From: a virus
IMG/VR virus record: IMGVR_UViG_3300018036_001528
Location: 1-45,138 of that record
Strand: one strand, 5' to 3'
Length of the DNA stretch: 45,138 nucleotides
The notes under the pieces are model-generated. The model had not been told where the DNA came from and searched no databases. It worked only from the letters and a program-made list of their open reading frames with translations. Position 1 is the stretch's first letter. Every line of letters begins with the position of its first letter. Of this stretch, positions 26,472-34,546 are shown piece by piece. The position numbers and the translations under genes are program-made.

Positions 26472-27384
26472 CATATCAGTAACAAAAAAGGAAAGAGAAT
26501 ACTATAAAAAGTTTACGACTCTCAATCCTACGGCCGAGCCGTTACCACAGGGTGATGGTGTTATTAGAATATCACCATTTGATGATTACATTATCTTTAC
26601 GCTGTTTGATGAGACTGGTGAAAATAGTGAATTGGTGGATAAGCCGATTGACTTAAGTAATGTAGGTACTCTTACTTTAGTTTTTGTTGGTGAAAATGAT
26701 GAAATAAGAATTCCTAATTTTACAAGGGTACAAGAAGTGGATCCTTCCCAGGGTCAAGTACTCTTTAAAATTGATAAAGAAAATTCAAAGAAGATTTTAT
26801 CATTGGATAATAATAACTTTTATATCTCTACAAGAATGGAGGATGAAAGCGGTGTAAGTGATGAAAGCGTTTTGTACACAGGTACATTCTTAGGCTTAAA
26901 TGATGCTGCCAAACAAACAATGACTTCTAAGTTAAATGAACAGGCATTGCTATATTCACAAGAACTTGCTAAATTACAGTCTGAGATAGAAAGGCTTAAT
27001 ACTCAATTAGCTGAAATGATATCTTTGGATGAAGAACAAATTGCAACTATACAAGCATTAGAAGCATCTAACTTATCTCTCACTAATGAAGTAGCAACTC
27101 TTACCGATAAGCTAGGATCTGCAGAATCTGAACTGGCTCTAAAGGAAGCGGAAGAAGCCCAGGCTTTAGCTGATGCAAATAAAAAGAAAAGGGAACAGGT
27201 TACTGCAATACGGAAAAAGGCACAAATTCAAACATCAAAGAAAAAAGAAAAAAGATACTTCAAACAGGCCGCTAATAATTTACAGGAATTTAATACTAAA
27301 AGAACTCCAGTAACAGGAAAATTAAATGTTGCATCAGGTCTTAGCCAATCTAGGAGCGGCAGCGGCGGGTTCATAGCAGAGTAA
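26455..27384 (+). CDS. Virion protein with beta N-domain and long coiled coil
   Basis: The 309-residue protein has an N-terminal beta domain (about 35-150: GVIRISPFDDYIIFTLFDET, LTLVFVGENDEIRIPNF) reminiscent of BppU-like baseplate N-domains. A coiled coil follows at about 160-250 (LYSQELAKLQSEIERLNTQL, LEASNLSLTNEVATLTDKLG), then a Lys-rich stretch and a Gly/Ser C-terminus. The coiled coil implies a trimer or dimer rod. It could link the baseplate or tube protein to a fibre. The next ATG is only three bases after its stop. Confidence 0.6.
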   Translation: MAVQTNISVTKKEREYYKKFTTLNPTAEPLPQGDGVIRISPFDDYIIFTLFDETGENSELVDKPIDLSNVGTLTLVFVGENDEIRIPNFTRVQEVDPSQGQVLFKIDKENSKKILSLDNNNFYISTRMEDESGVSDESVLYTGTFLGLNDAAKQTMTSKLNEQALLYSQELAKLQSEIERLNTQLAEMISLDEEQIATIQALEASNLSLTNEVATLTDKLGSAESELALKEAEEAQALADANKKKREQVTAIRKKAQIQTSKKKEKRYFKQAANNLQEFNTKRTPVTGKLNVASGLSQSRSGSGGFIAE

Positions 27385-27387
27385 GAT

Positions 27388-27942
27388 ATGATATTAAGCG
27401 CAAGAAATAATCAATTTAGGTTTGAGTTTCCTAGAACTTTTATTCCAAAGGAAATTTCAAATAAGTATAGGCCTTATCTAAATAGGATACCTGGTGGTCT
27501 TATAAAGGAACCTATTGACTATTTTAATTACGGAATACAGTCAATGAATTTACCAGGCCCATCTTTTGATCCTGTTACACAAAATGACTTCCCAGGTAAT
27601 ACTAGGAGCTTTAGAAGTAGCTTACCTACACAAGAGCTATTTGATAAAACTTTAACTGTTACCATGCAAGCATTTGATGGGTGGATAAATTATTGGATGG
27701 CTGTTGAAACTTTTGACTATTACTATAAGCTATCAGGTAAAGATCCGTTCGTACCAGAAGGTGTAGGTTTGCAAATGTTAGACGGCGAAGGAAATATTTT
27801 TGTTACCGTTCAGCTAAAAGATATGATAATGACCGGTGTAAGTGCATTAGATTTAAACTTTTCAAGCAATACAGTAGAATTCCAAACCTTTGATATTAAC
27901 TTCACATATAACATACTTAATATAGCAGTTAATCTTACCTAA
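27388..27942 (+). CDS. Tail tube-fold protein (gp19/gp54-like)
   Basis: The 184-residue protein is close to T4 gp19 (163). The order of elements fits the tail-tube fold: a strand NNQFRFEFPR, a loop with MNLPGPSF, a pair RSFRSSLPTQELFDKTLTVT, a helix GWINYWMAVETFDYYY and a final strand pair DLNFSSNTVEFQTFDINFTY. The last compares well with the NEIQTFEVTLALDY end of gp19. The tube forms the inner channel of the tail. A gene next to baseplate genes could be a tube initiator of the gp54/gp48 kind rather than the main tube subunit, which may lie elsewhere with the sheath. Confidence 0.6.
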   Translation: MILSARNNQFRFEFPRTFIPKEISNKYRPYLNRIPGGLIKEPIDYFNYGIQSMNLPGPSFDPVTQNDFPGNTRSFRSSLPTQELFDKTLTVTMQAFDGWINYWMAVETFDYYYKLSGKDPFVPEGVGLQMLDGEGNIFVTVQLKDMIMTGVSALDLNFSSNTVEFQTFDINFTYNILNIAVNLT

Positions 27943-27950
27943 TATATAAA
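27943..27950 (+). promoter_or_regulatory. Late-promoter-like TATATAAA element
   Basis: TAATATATAAAC (27940-27951) begins on the stop codon of the tube-like gene and sits about 18 bases upstream of the ATG at 27969. It is the same core as at 232 and 1834. No convincing hairpin is seen. An AAAGGAAA stretch follows, one of the few purine-rich leaders in the window. Confidence 0.45.
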
Positions 27951-27968
27951 CAAAGGAAATAGAGTACA

Positions 27969-28319
27969 ATGAAAACATTTAAAGATTACCTTACCGAAAA
28001 CCATAATGACTCAGTAGATATTGAGGCTTTGTTAAACGAATCATTAACCCACGAGCAGGAAGCTGCAATCGATGAAGCGGTTGATCGCATAATGAAAGAA
28101 CATGAAAGTGGTCGTGATCTTGAAGAAGTAATGGAAGAAGTTGTTAATGAGGGTATCTTAGGTTCAGTATTAGGTGGTCTTACTGGTTTTGCTTTAGGAA
28201 AGGCGGTAGGTAAAGCAATTGCTAAAGTATTAGGAATTGAGAAGGGTGCTCTATATGATCTTCTAACCAGTCGATTAGTAGGAGCTGCATTAGGTGCGGT
28301 TCTTGGTAAGAGACTTTAA
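27969..28319 (+). CDS. Small tagged protein with glycine-zipper membrane segment
   Basis: The 116-residue protein starts MKTFKDYLTEN, very like the T4 internal-protein capsid targeting sequence (MKTYQEFI-type). A charged helical part (about 15-60) follows, then a Gly-zipper hydrophobic region (ILGSVLGGLTGFALGKAVGK and SRLVGAALGAVLGKRL). The latter resembles membrane-inserting peptides. By analogy with T4 internal proteins, it may be packed in the head, trimmed by the prohead protease and injected, perhaps helping DNA cross the inner membrane. That is inference; no close homologue is known to me. Confidence 0.55.
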   Translation: MKTFKDYLTENHNDSVDIEALLNESLTHEQEAAIDEAVDRIMKEHESGRDLEEVMEEVVNEGILGSVLGGLTGFALGKAVGKAIAKVLGIEKGALYDLLTSRLVGAALGAVLGKRL

Positions 28320-28329
28320 TCTTATCTAA

Positions 28330-28989
28330 GTGATTTATACAGGAATTGATTTTTCTCTCAATAGCCCAGGTGTTTGTGTACAGAACCATCAAGGTGAATA
28401 TAAGTTTATAACTTTCTTTAATTATGGTAATCGTATCTGGGATGAAGAAGGCCGTAAAATACCTAAAGCATTTTCAGTTCATAAAGAATTGATGGACAGT
28501 AAAACCATAATAGGCTTTCCTTATTATAGGCATGTAGCAAGTAAGGATTTTTTACTTAGAGAACGAGAGAAAATGACAGACGGTCAATCTATAGCCGATC
28601 TTATTGGAAATATCTTAATAACACTCTTTGGAACAGACTCACATAAAGTTTCTCTTGAAGGGTTCTCTTACGGTTCTAAAGGTAATTCATTTATTGACAT
28701 TGTACAGTATAACACATTCTTAAGAAATAGGCTAGTTAATGCATGGGGTGTCAATAAGATATCAATTTACCAACCTTCTCATATTAAAAAGCTAGCAGGT
28801 AAAGGTAATGCAAACAAGCACTATATGGCTAAGGCATTTCAAGATGATGTACTTAATGATAAGAACCTGAGAAAAACTGAATTGTGGAAGTGGACTCAAG
28901 GTAAAGACTTTTCAGAAAAGATCCCCAAGCCTTTGGATGATTTAATAGATGCGTATTTTATTTTAAATGCAAATAAAGAAAAAGGATGA
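28330..28989 (+). CDS. RuvC-like Holliday junction resolvase
   Basis: The 219-residue protein starts with GTG at 28330, which gives MIYTGIDFSLNSPG, the first strand of the RNase H/RuvC fold with Asp7. Glu110 follows in KVSLEGFSYG, and the C-terminal acidic cluster PLDDLIDAYF (Asp203, 204, 207) completes the acidic catalytic set. Such enzymes cut four-way DNA junctions. T4 uses endonuclease VII (gp49) for this before packaging, so a RuvC-type enzyme would be a replacement. It could also act as another RNase-H-fold nuclease. Neighbours are head and replication genes, in keeping with DNA debranching. Confidence 0.7.
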   Translation: MIYTGIDFSLNSPGVCVQNHQGEYKFITFFNYGNRIWDEEGRKIPKAFSVHKELMDSKTIIGFPYYRHVASKDFLLREREKMTDGQSIADLIGNILITLFGTDSHKVSLEGFSYGSKGNSFIDIVQYNTFLRNRLVNAWGVNKISIYQPSHIKKLAGKGNANKHYMAKAFQDDVLNDKNLRKTELWKWTQGKDFSEKIPKPLDDLIDAYFILNANKEKG

Positions 28990-29118
28990 GATCACAGTAT
29001 ACTTACAATCCACAATCCTAAAACCACATAATACTTAAATGCTAGTAAATAGATACTTTTCTTTCAATCAATCAGTTAAATTTTATATATAGAGTTTAGA
29101 ACTTAGTTTCAGAAAATC
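28990..29118 (+). other. 129-base gap before the GroES-like gene
   Basis: The gap is AT-rich and has no ORF or tRNA shape. TTTATATATAGAG (about 29082-29094) is a possible late-promoter variant 25-35 bases before the ATG at 29119. TTTTCT (29057-29062) can pair with AGAAAA (29111-29116) around it, too short to call. Confidence 0.4.
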
Positions 29119-29391
29119 ATGGTAAAGGCAATAAAAAATAGAATATTTCTTAAAAAAGATGAACAACCTGAAAAAATCGGAAGTATATACATGCCAAAAA
29201 CCGAAGGGCAGTATGCTCCACCGTATTCAGGTACAATCATTTCAGTAGGCGATGAGGTTAAGGATAGTGATTTTAAAGTAGGTGTTAAAGTATTCTTTCA
29301 TGACATGGCAGGAACTGAATTTGAGTTTAATGGAGAAAAGATTTTCAGTATCCGTGAGAATGATATAACTGCAATTATTCTTGATTCATGA
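29119..29391 (+). CDS. groES: GroES-like co-chaperonin
   Basis: The 90-residue protein follows the Cpn10 pattern: KAIKNRIFLKKDE at the start, a mobile loop about 17-33 with GSIYMPKTEG, where Ile-Tyr-Met takes the place of the GroEL-binding Ile-Val-Leu, then SGTIISVGDEV, KVGVKVFFHDMAGTEFEFNG and a C-terminal NDITAIIL. It caps GroEL rings. T4 brings its own co-chaperonin gp31 so that host GroEL can fold the large capsid protein gp23. A similar role is likely, since no GroEL gene is seen here. This protein is nearer to bacterial GroES in length and pattern than to gp31. Its stop overlaps the next start (ATGA). Confidence 0.85.
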   Translation: MVKAIKNRIFLKKDEQPEKIGSIYMPKTEGQYAPPYSGTIISVGDEVKDSDFKVGVKVFFHDMAGTEFEFNGEKIFSIRENDITAIILDS

Positions 29392-30146
29392 AACATGTAT
29401 TTATAATAGGATCTGTAGTCTCACCTAGTAAAGGGAGATTTGATTACATGGATACCAGGAGTACTCAAACTGATAAAGAAAGAATGGTAGAGACTTTATT
29501 AGCAATAAATTCAGTTTACTTACTGTATCCAAATGCAAAGGTTTATTTAGTAGATGGATCATTAAAAGAATCTTCTGCTGATCTTCATTTGTCTTTTATA
29601 ATAAATATCTGGGGATATAAAGATTTAGAATGTATAAGAATTGAAAACTTAAATAAAGATGCCGCCAAGGTTATAAATACACATCATAATAAATCACACT
29701 GCGAAGCTGTCTTATATTCTACATTCTTAAATCATTATAGCCATAAACTAAAGGAATACGACTTTGTGACAAAACTATCAGGTAGATATAACTTAAGCGA
29801 TAATTGTGGTAGTGGTTTAAATGATAAAGATGGAGTTTACTTTAAGAGAATATGGGATTATGATAATCCATATGATACAATACTAGCTTATCCTGATATG
29901 ATGTTGCCTGGTCAGACAGAATATGAAATGAATTGGACTGCGAGTTTTTGTTTTTCTTTTGGTATTAATAGACTTAATGATTTTATAGAGTTTTGGGAAT
30001 ACATTAAAGATAACACACAGAATACTTCTAAAAGTAATGAAAGGATCATTAGATACTGGCTCTGGAAAAATGAGATAGTATCAACTGATTTAGATTGGAA
30101 AATATTAGCGTTTAGAGGAGACGGTGGTGGGATTTGGCATTTTTAA
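29388..30146 (+). CDS. Glycosyltransferase-like protein
   Basis: The 252-residue protein has an N-terminal strand-loop KHVFIIGSVVSP, then LLAINSVYLLYPNAKVYLVD, typical of a nucleotide-sugar-binding Rossmann-like half. The segment YDFVTKLSGRYNLSDN matches the K-(I/L)-(S/T)-G-R-Y motif of small glycosyltransferase-like proteins in bacteria and large phages. A C-terminal part, MNWTASFCFSFGINRL followed by DFIEFWEYIK, completes it. It could modify phage DNA bases, fibres or the host surface; nothing here picks the substrate. It overlaps the GroES-like gene by four bases. Confidence 0.5.
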   Translation: MKHVFIIGSVVSPSKGRFDYMDTRSTQTDKERMVETLLAINSVYLLYPNAKVYLVDGSLKESSADLHLSFIINIWGYKDLECIRIENLNKDAAKVINTHHNKSHCEAVLYSTFLNHYSHKLKEYDFVTKLSGRYNLSDNCGSGLNDKDGVYFKRIWDYDNPYDTILAYPDMMLPGQTEYEMNWTASFCFSFGINRLNDFIEFWEYIKDNTQNTSKSNERIIRYWLWKNEIVSTDLDWKILAFRGDGGGIWHF

Positions 30147-30338
30147 TTTTTTTCTTGTTAGTGTGAAACTAAGTATAGATATGAATATATAAATAACAAA
30201 GGAACTGATTATTCAGGGACTTTTAAACTGGCACTAACAAGGCAAAGTATATTGGCAATTCCCGGGCACGCAAATAGGCAATGCTAAGTTATGGCTTTTA
30301 AATTAACAAAAAGTAAAACTTAAAAAAAGGCAATTAAA
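30147..30338 (+). promoter_or_regulatory. gp32 leader: late-type promoter, inverted repeat and UUAAA-rich operator-like tract
   Basis: The 192-base gap holds a promoter-like GAATATATAAAT (30183-30194) and then a leader of about 140 bases. CTTGTTAGTG (30154-30163) and CACTAACAAG (30232-30241) are perfect 10-bp inverted repeats around the promoter. GGCAA recurs at about 30241, 30254, 30278 and 30329. The last 45 bases are A-rich with TTAAA at 30298, 30320 and 30334 and TTAAC at 30303. T4 gp32 represses its own mRNA by binding an unstructured leader with UUAAA repeats next to the start. This tract looks the same. I could not find a clear pseudoknot upstream, which T4 also has. Confidence 0.5.
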
Positions 30339-31238
30339 ATGGCAAATGAATTCGACATTTTCAGTGTAAGCGTCAATGACCTTGACACTGGAGACAGACC
30401 CGCACCAAGTAGCGATCTGTATTCACCAAAACCCGATCAGGGACAAGACGGTACCTACCGTTCATTAATTAGGTTTCTACCTAACGTAAAAAATCCACGC
30501 AAACCTTTCGTTCGTAAGTATGTCTATTGGTTAGAAGACCGAGATGGCAACGGATTCTACGCAGATTCACCATCTACCGTTGGAGACAAATGTCCGGTAC
30601 AGGATATGTTCTTCAAACTTAGAAACTCTGAATCGGCTGTAGATAAAAAGATGTCAGAGGGACTTAAGCGTAGAGAAGTATTTTACGCACTGGTACAAAT
30701 TGTTAAAGATCCACAAAACAAGGAGCTTGAAGGTCAAATTAAAGTAATGAAATTTGGCTACAAAATTAAAGCTAAAATTGATGAGGAACTTAACCCACAG
30801 TTTGATGAACCTACACAAGTGTTTGATCCATTCGAAGGTAAGAACTTTGAATTGATTATTTCTAAGAAAGGTGGTTATCCTAACTACGATTCATGTAAAT
30901 TCCAAGGCTCTCGTTCTGCTATGACAATCAACGGAGAATCTGTAACCGCTGATGACGCAGGGAGAACTGCAATTTTGGATTATGTTAAGGATGCACCTGA
31001 ATTGGCTAACTTCGATTACCGACCATGGAATGATGAACAGAGAACTAAAGTTATGAACGTTCTTTCTCAGTTCAGTAACCCAGGTGAGGCTATTGAAACT
31101 GTTACCAAACCACAAGCTGCACCTGAACCTAAGAAGGCTGAAAAGGCTGCTGAAGCTGTAACCGAAACTGCTTCATCTACCGAAAGCTCTTCAGGTGGAG
31201 ATGACTTTGATGATTTCATTAACGGATTAGATCTTTAA
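30339..31238 (+). CDS. 32: gp32-like single-stranded DNA-binding protein
   Basis: The 299-residue protein equals T4 gp32 (301) in length and shares its landmarks: RSLIRFLPNVKNPRKPFV at about 41-58, the CPVQDMF block near 85-91, a KRREVFYALVQIVKDP strand at about 110-125, and PFEGKNFELIISKKGGYPN with YDSCKF near 164-188. The C-terminus is Ala/Glu/Ser-rich and ends DDFDDFINGLDL, the acidic tail used to contact replication and recombination proteins. T4 gp32 binds zinc through one His and three Cys. Here only Cys85 of that cluster is evident (GDKCPVQD against DSCPVCQ), so the zinc site looks lost. The primase gene starts five bases after its stop. Confidence 0.9.
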   Translation: MANEFDIFSVSVNDLDTGDRPAPSSDLYSPKPDQGQDGTYRSLIRFLPNVKNPRKPFVRKYVYWLEDRDGNGFYADSPSTVGDKCPVQDMFFKLRNSESAVDKKMSEGLKRREVFYALVQIVKDPQNKELEGQIKVMKFGYKIKAKIDEELNPQFDEPTQVFDPFEGKNFELIISKKGGYPNYDSCKFQGSRSAMTINGESVTADDAGRTAILDYVKDAPELANFDYRPWNDEQRTKVMNVLSQFSNPGEAIETVTKPQAAPEPKKAEKAAEAVTETASSTESSSGGDDFDDFINGLDL

Positions 31239-31242
31239 TCCT

Positions 31243-32319
31243 ATGGGAACAGAAGGAGTAATATCTTCTGAGATGAAGGCTCGGATTATCGATAAGGTAG
31301 TCCGAGTTCTTCATCAAACCCATTCTCATCCTGAAAAAAGAAGAGTCTTAGAGGGAAGAGAACGTTTAAATTTTGCATGCCCTTACTGTGGTGATTCTAC
31401 TGATAATGAAAGAAAGAAAAGAGGTAACCTTTATTGGAATGATTTATACATTCACTGTTACAACTGCTCAGCTCATGTAAGTTTAGATGTTTTTCTAAAG
31501 GATCATAATTTAAATTTTGAAGGAGAAGACCGTATTGATGTTTTAAACTTCATTAAAGAAAACCGAAAAAGCTTCTCATTAGGTGAAACTTTAGAATTTC
31601 ATCTCTTTGAAAAAATTAAAGATCTCTCATTAACATTTGATGAAATTGCATTAGGCTTTAATGTCTATCCAATTAACTCTCTTACCTACAGAGCATATCC
31701 TTATCTTAAGAGTAGATTACTTCATCATAAAACAGAATACTTTGGGTATGATCCTAGACGAAAGGAGCTGTATGTTTTTAACTTAACTTCTGATAATAAG
31801 ATTATAGGTTTTCAGACTAGGGATTTATCAGGAGAGGGTGGTGGTCCTAAATATAAAACCTGGAATATTGAAAGGATTTATGATAGGCTTAAAAAACCAC
31901 TTAATGTATCTGAAGAAGAAATGGATTCTCTAAATAAGATATCTATGATCTTTGGAATTCTTACTGCAGATATGAGTAGAGACTTTACTGTATTTGAAGG
32001 TCCTATAGATGCTATGTTTATGACAAACACAATCGGTTTAACCGGTGTAAAAAAGCAAATACTGGATTTTAATGATATTCCAACAGTTAGGTATTTCTTT
32101 GATAATGATATAGAAGGAAAGACAAGAATGATTGAAAAACTAAAGTCAGGTAATACTGTCTTTATGTGGGATAAGTTTTTAAAGGATTTTAGAATACCAT
32201 CAAAAAAGGTTAAAGACTTAAACGATCTGGTTATGTATGAATACAAACATAGAACTGGGTGTCTAAGTCAGTTGGATAAATATTTTACAAATAATCATTT
32301 AGATTTAATTTTCGTATGA
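31243..32319 (+). CDS. 61: gp61-like DNA primase
   Basis: The 358-residue protein (T4 gp61 is 342) has an N-terminal zinc ribbon: CPYC at 46-49 and CYNC at 72-75 (FACPYCGDST and IHCYNCSAHV). A TOPRIM domain is seen with FTVFEGPIDAMF (the catalytic Glu) and YFFDNDIEGK (the Asp-x-Asp). It makes RNA primers for lagging-strand synthesis together with a DnaB-type helicase, which is not in the window. It follows the SSB gene and its stop overlaps the next ATG (ATGA). Confidence 0.9.
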   Translation: MGTEGVISSEMKARIIDKVVRVLHQTHSHPEKRRVLEGRERLNFACPYCGDSTDNERKKRGNLYWNDLYIHCYNCSAHVSLDVFLKDHNLNFEGEDRIDVLNFIKENRKSFSLGETLEFHLFEKIKDLSLTFDEIALGFNVYPINSLTYRAYPYLKSRLLHHKTEYFGYDPRRKELYVFNLTSDNKIIGFQTRDLSGEGGGPKYKTWNIERIYDRLKKPLNVSEEEMDSLNKISMIFGILTADMSRDFTVFEGPIDAMFMTNTIGLTGVKKQILDFNDIPTVRYFFDNDIEGKTRMIEKLKSGNTVFMWDKFLKDFRIPSKKVKDLNDLVMYEYKHRTGCLSQLDKYFTNNHLDLIFV

Positions 32320-32531
32320 TAAAAAATTATAATGAATTTGTGACTGAACAATTTGATGATTTTTACAAAGACTTTGAAACTTCAAAAAAGAAACTTAAAC
32401 TCTTTACTAAATTTGGTAAGATGAAAGTAGATTCATTTGATACTAGCTTTACATTACCTGAGCCTAAGAAAAAGTTTCAACCTAAGATTAAGAATTATAA
32501 AAAGACTAACAACGATAAAGGTATATTTTAA
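32316..32531 (+). CDS. Small capsid-targeting-like tagged protein
   Basis: The 71-residue protein starts MIKNYNEFVTEQFDDF, which fits the F-x-x-F-(V/I)-x-E tag seen at 27969 and elsewhere, so it may be an internal head protein. The remainder is Lys-rich (KKKLKLFTKFGKMK, PKKKFQPKIKNYKKTNN), a DNA-binding composition like T4 internal proteins. It sits by overlap between the primase and the UvsY-like gene (ATGA before, TAATG after). A recombination accessory role cannot be ruled out. Confidence 0.6.
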   Translation: MIKNYNEFVTEQFDDFYKDFETSKKKLKLFTKFGKMKVDSFDTSFTLPEPKKKFQPKIKNYKKTNNDKGIF

Positions 32532-32980
32532 TGGCATTTGACGATACACAAATTAAAGAAGCTAACGAACAGTTAGAACAAAGACTAACTAAAGATCGTG
32601 AAGATTGGAAAGAAAAGATCAAAGATCTTGTAAGTAAGCTTAAAAACATGAACGAATTATCAGAATGCCAAGTAAGAATGCTATCTTATAGACAGATACT
32701 CTTAGATAAGGTTACTGATTTTAAGACAACAATATATAAAAGAAACGCTACTTGGGATAAGTATTACAAATCACAGTATAGAGAATATTCTGTTAACTAT
32801 GATATTAAGCTAACCAACGGTGAAAAAAATCAATTCATTAAAGCAGACTTAGCCTCGCTTAGGACCCAAATAGACATGTTACAATCTCATATTGATTATT
32901 ACTATGAATGTATCAAAACGCTGGATAATATGGCCTTTGCTATTAGGAATCGTATTAGCTTAGATGATAAAGAATTTTAA
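32531..32980 (+). CDS. uvsY: UvsY-like recombination mediator
   Basis: The 149-residue protein is near T4 UvsY (137) in length, helical, and has the same layout: an N-terminal helix (EDWKEKIKDLVSKLKNM), a middle with LLDKVTDFKTTIYKR and YYKSQYREYS, then KADLASLRTQIDMLQSHIDY and a C-terminal helix with LDNMAFAIRNRISL (compare AIKSRGFAIKHI of UvsY). UvsY loads UvsX recombinase onto gp32-coated DNA. It directly precedes the UvsW-like gene, the T4 neighbour order, which strengthens the call. It has low sequence identity, so moderate confidence. Confidence 0.7.
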   Translation: MAFDDTQIKEANEQLEQRLTKDREDWKEKIKDLVSKLKNMNELSECQVRMLSYRQILLDKVTDFKTTIYKRNATWDKYYKSQYREYSVNYDIKLTNGEKNQFIKADLASLRTQIDMLQSHIDYYYECIKTLDNMAFAIRNRISLDDKEF

Positions 32981-34482
32981 TGGAACTTTCGTTATCAGAA
33001 AATAAAAAGTTTTTAGTAATTGACTCATGTACCGAGATGGAATATGAGCAGTTAAAATCTAGTCTTACAAAGAAGATTGAAGGATGGAGATTCCACCCAT
33101 TAGTCAAAAAGAAAGTTTGGGATGGAAATATCTCATTCATAAAAAGAAATAAAATTCCTGCAGGTTTATGGAAAGAAGTTATTGATATTTGTAAAGAATA
33201 TGATTACCAGTTTACCTTAAATGGAATAACTGATATCTTTGATACTTCTATTACTGAGGATGTCTTTAGGGAATGGGTTGATGACTTTTTTAAGAACTCT
33301 GATATTAAACCACGAGACTATCAAATTGATGCCGCGTTAAAAATTCTTAAGTATAGAAGATGCCTTGCTGAATTAGCTACATCTGCAGGTAAAACCCTTA
33401 TCTCTTTTATGGTTGTTGCTTACATGATGGAACAGTTAGGTAAAAAGAAAATCTTAATGATTGTGCCTAATGTTAGTTTGGTTGTACAGGCAACTGGTGA
33501 TTTTGAAGAATACAATAAAGGTAGGGTACCTATTAAGATTCAACAGATATACGCAGGCGTTAAGATACGAAAAAGTTCTAATGTTGTAATTGGTACATAT
33601 CAGTCATTGACCAAAAAGGATGAAGAATACTTTAGCCAATTTGATGCGGTCTTTGTAGATGAGACTCATAAAGCCAAAGCAAATTCAATCCAAAAGATTA
33701 TGGATATGTGCTGGCATTGTGATTATAGATTTGGTCTTAGTGGAACTATTCCTAAAAGAGGAACTGTTAATAGGCTAAGTTTAATGTCAGCAATGGGCCC
33801 TTTAGTTACTCAAGTAAAAGCCGCTCATTTACAAGATGAAGGTTATATTGCAAAATGTAAAGTACTACAAATCCACATGGAATATGCAACCGATGCGCAA
33901 AAGGAAGCATTTTCATCTCTATCTAAAAACCCTTATGATAGACAAAAACTGTTTAGTCTAGAACAGAACTTTATTAATGAAAGTGAAAAAAGATTAGACT
34001 TTATTTGCCAAGTAATTAAAAAGTCAACATCCAACTCATTAGTGCTATTCCATAAAATAGCATACGGTGAAAAGATATATCAAAAGCTTAGAACTATAAC
34101 CGATAAAAAGGTCTATTATGTAGATGGTTCAGTAAAGTCTGATTTTAGAGAAGAGTTTAAAAGCAGAATGGAAAAGAATGATGATGTTATTATTGTAGCT
34201 TCATACGGAACATTCTCTACAGGTATTTCTATTAAAAACATACATAACATATTTTTTACCGAGTCATTTAAATCTGAAGTCATTATCAGACAGTCAATTG
34301 GTCGTGGATTAAGAAAGCATGCATCTAAAGATACTGTTAAGATTTATGATTTTATTGATGACTTTAGATATAAAGCTGATGACCATGATTGGATGAATTA
34401 CATTTATCGTCATGGTATGGAACGCCGAAAAATATATAAAGAAGAAAAATTCCCATTTGAAGTTCAGAATGTTAGATTCTAA
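32980..34482 (+). CDS. uvsW: UvsW-like DNA/RNA helicase
   Basis: The 500-residue protein (T4 UvsW is 503) has an N-terminal DNA-binding part with EGWRFHPLVKKKVWDGNI, then superfamily 2 motifs: Walker A ATSAGKT at 133-139, DETH at 227-230, SGT at 254-256, and motif VI QSIGRGLRKH near 430. UvsW unwinds branched DNA and R-loops and switches T4 from origin to recombination-dependent replication. It starts on the UvsY-like stop (TAATG). The next gene is preceded by a late-promoter-like TATATAAA. Confidence 0.92.
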   Translation: MELSLSENKKFLVIDSCTEMEYEQLKSSLTKKIEGWRFHPLVKKKVWDGNISFIKRNKIPAGLWKEVIDICKEYDYQFTLNGITDIFDTSITEDVFREWVDDFFKNSDIKPRDYQIDAALKILKYRRCLAELATSAGKTLISFMVVAYMMEQLGKKKILMIVPNVSLVVQATGDFEEYNKGRVPIKIQQIYAGVKIRKSSNVVIGTYQSLTKKDEEYFSQFDAVFVDETHKAKANSIQKIMDMCWHCDYRFGLSGTIPKRGTVNRLSLMSAMGPLVTQVKAAHLQDEGYIAKCKVLQIHMEYATDAQKEAFSSLSKNPYDRQKLFSLEQNFINESEKRLDFICQVIKKSTSNSLVLFHKIAYGEKIYQKLRTITDKKVYYVDGSVKSDFREEFKSRMEKNDDVIIVASYGTFSTGISIKNIHNIFFTESFKSEVIIRQSIGRGLRKHASKDTVKIYDFIDDFRYKADDHDWMNYIYRHGMERRKIYKEEKFPFEVQNVRF

Positions 34483-34511
34483 TATAGAATATCTTTCACA
34501 TGGGACATGGA

Positions 34512-34519
34512 TATATAAA
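34512..34519 (+). promoter_or_regulatory. Late-promoter-like TATATAAA element
   Basis: GGATATATAAAA at 34509-34520 lies 27 bases before the ATG at 34547. TATCTTT (34490-34496) and AAAGATA (34533-34539) could pair around it over 7 bp, but this repeat is short and AT-rich. Confidence 0.4.
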
Positions 34520-34546
34520 AAAAGAATCAAAAAAAGATAAATTAAC

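Noticed and set aside
28990-29118. Search for tRNA genes in the longer gaps
   Set aside because: No acceptor-stem pairing with a T-loop GGTTCGAATC-type sequence was seen here or in the other gaps.
30140-30153. U-rich run after the glycosyltransferase-like gene as a terminator
   Set aside because: No GC-rich hairpin precedes the U-run.
32730-32742. AATATATAAAAG inside the UvsY-like gene and a similar match at 34430
   Set aside because: Both sit in coding sequence with no start at the usual distance, so they are taken as chance matches in AT-rich DNA.
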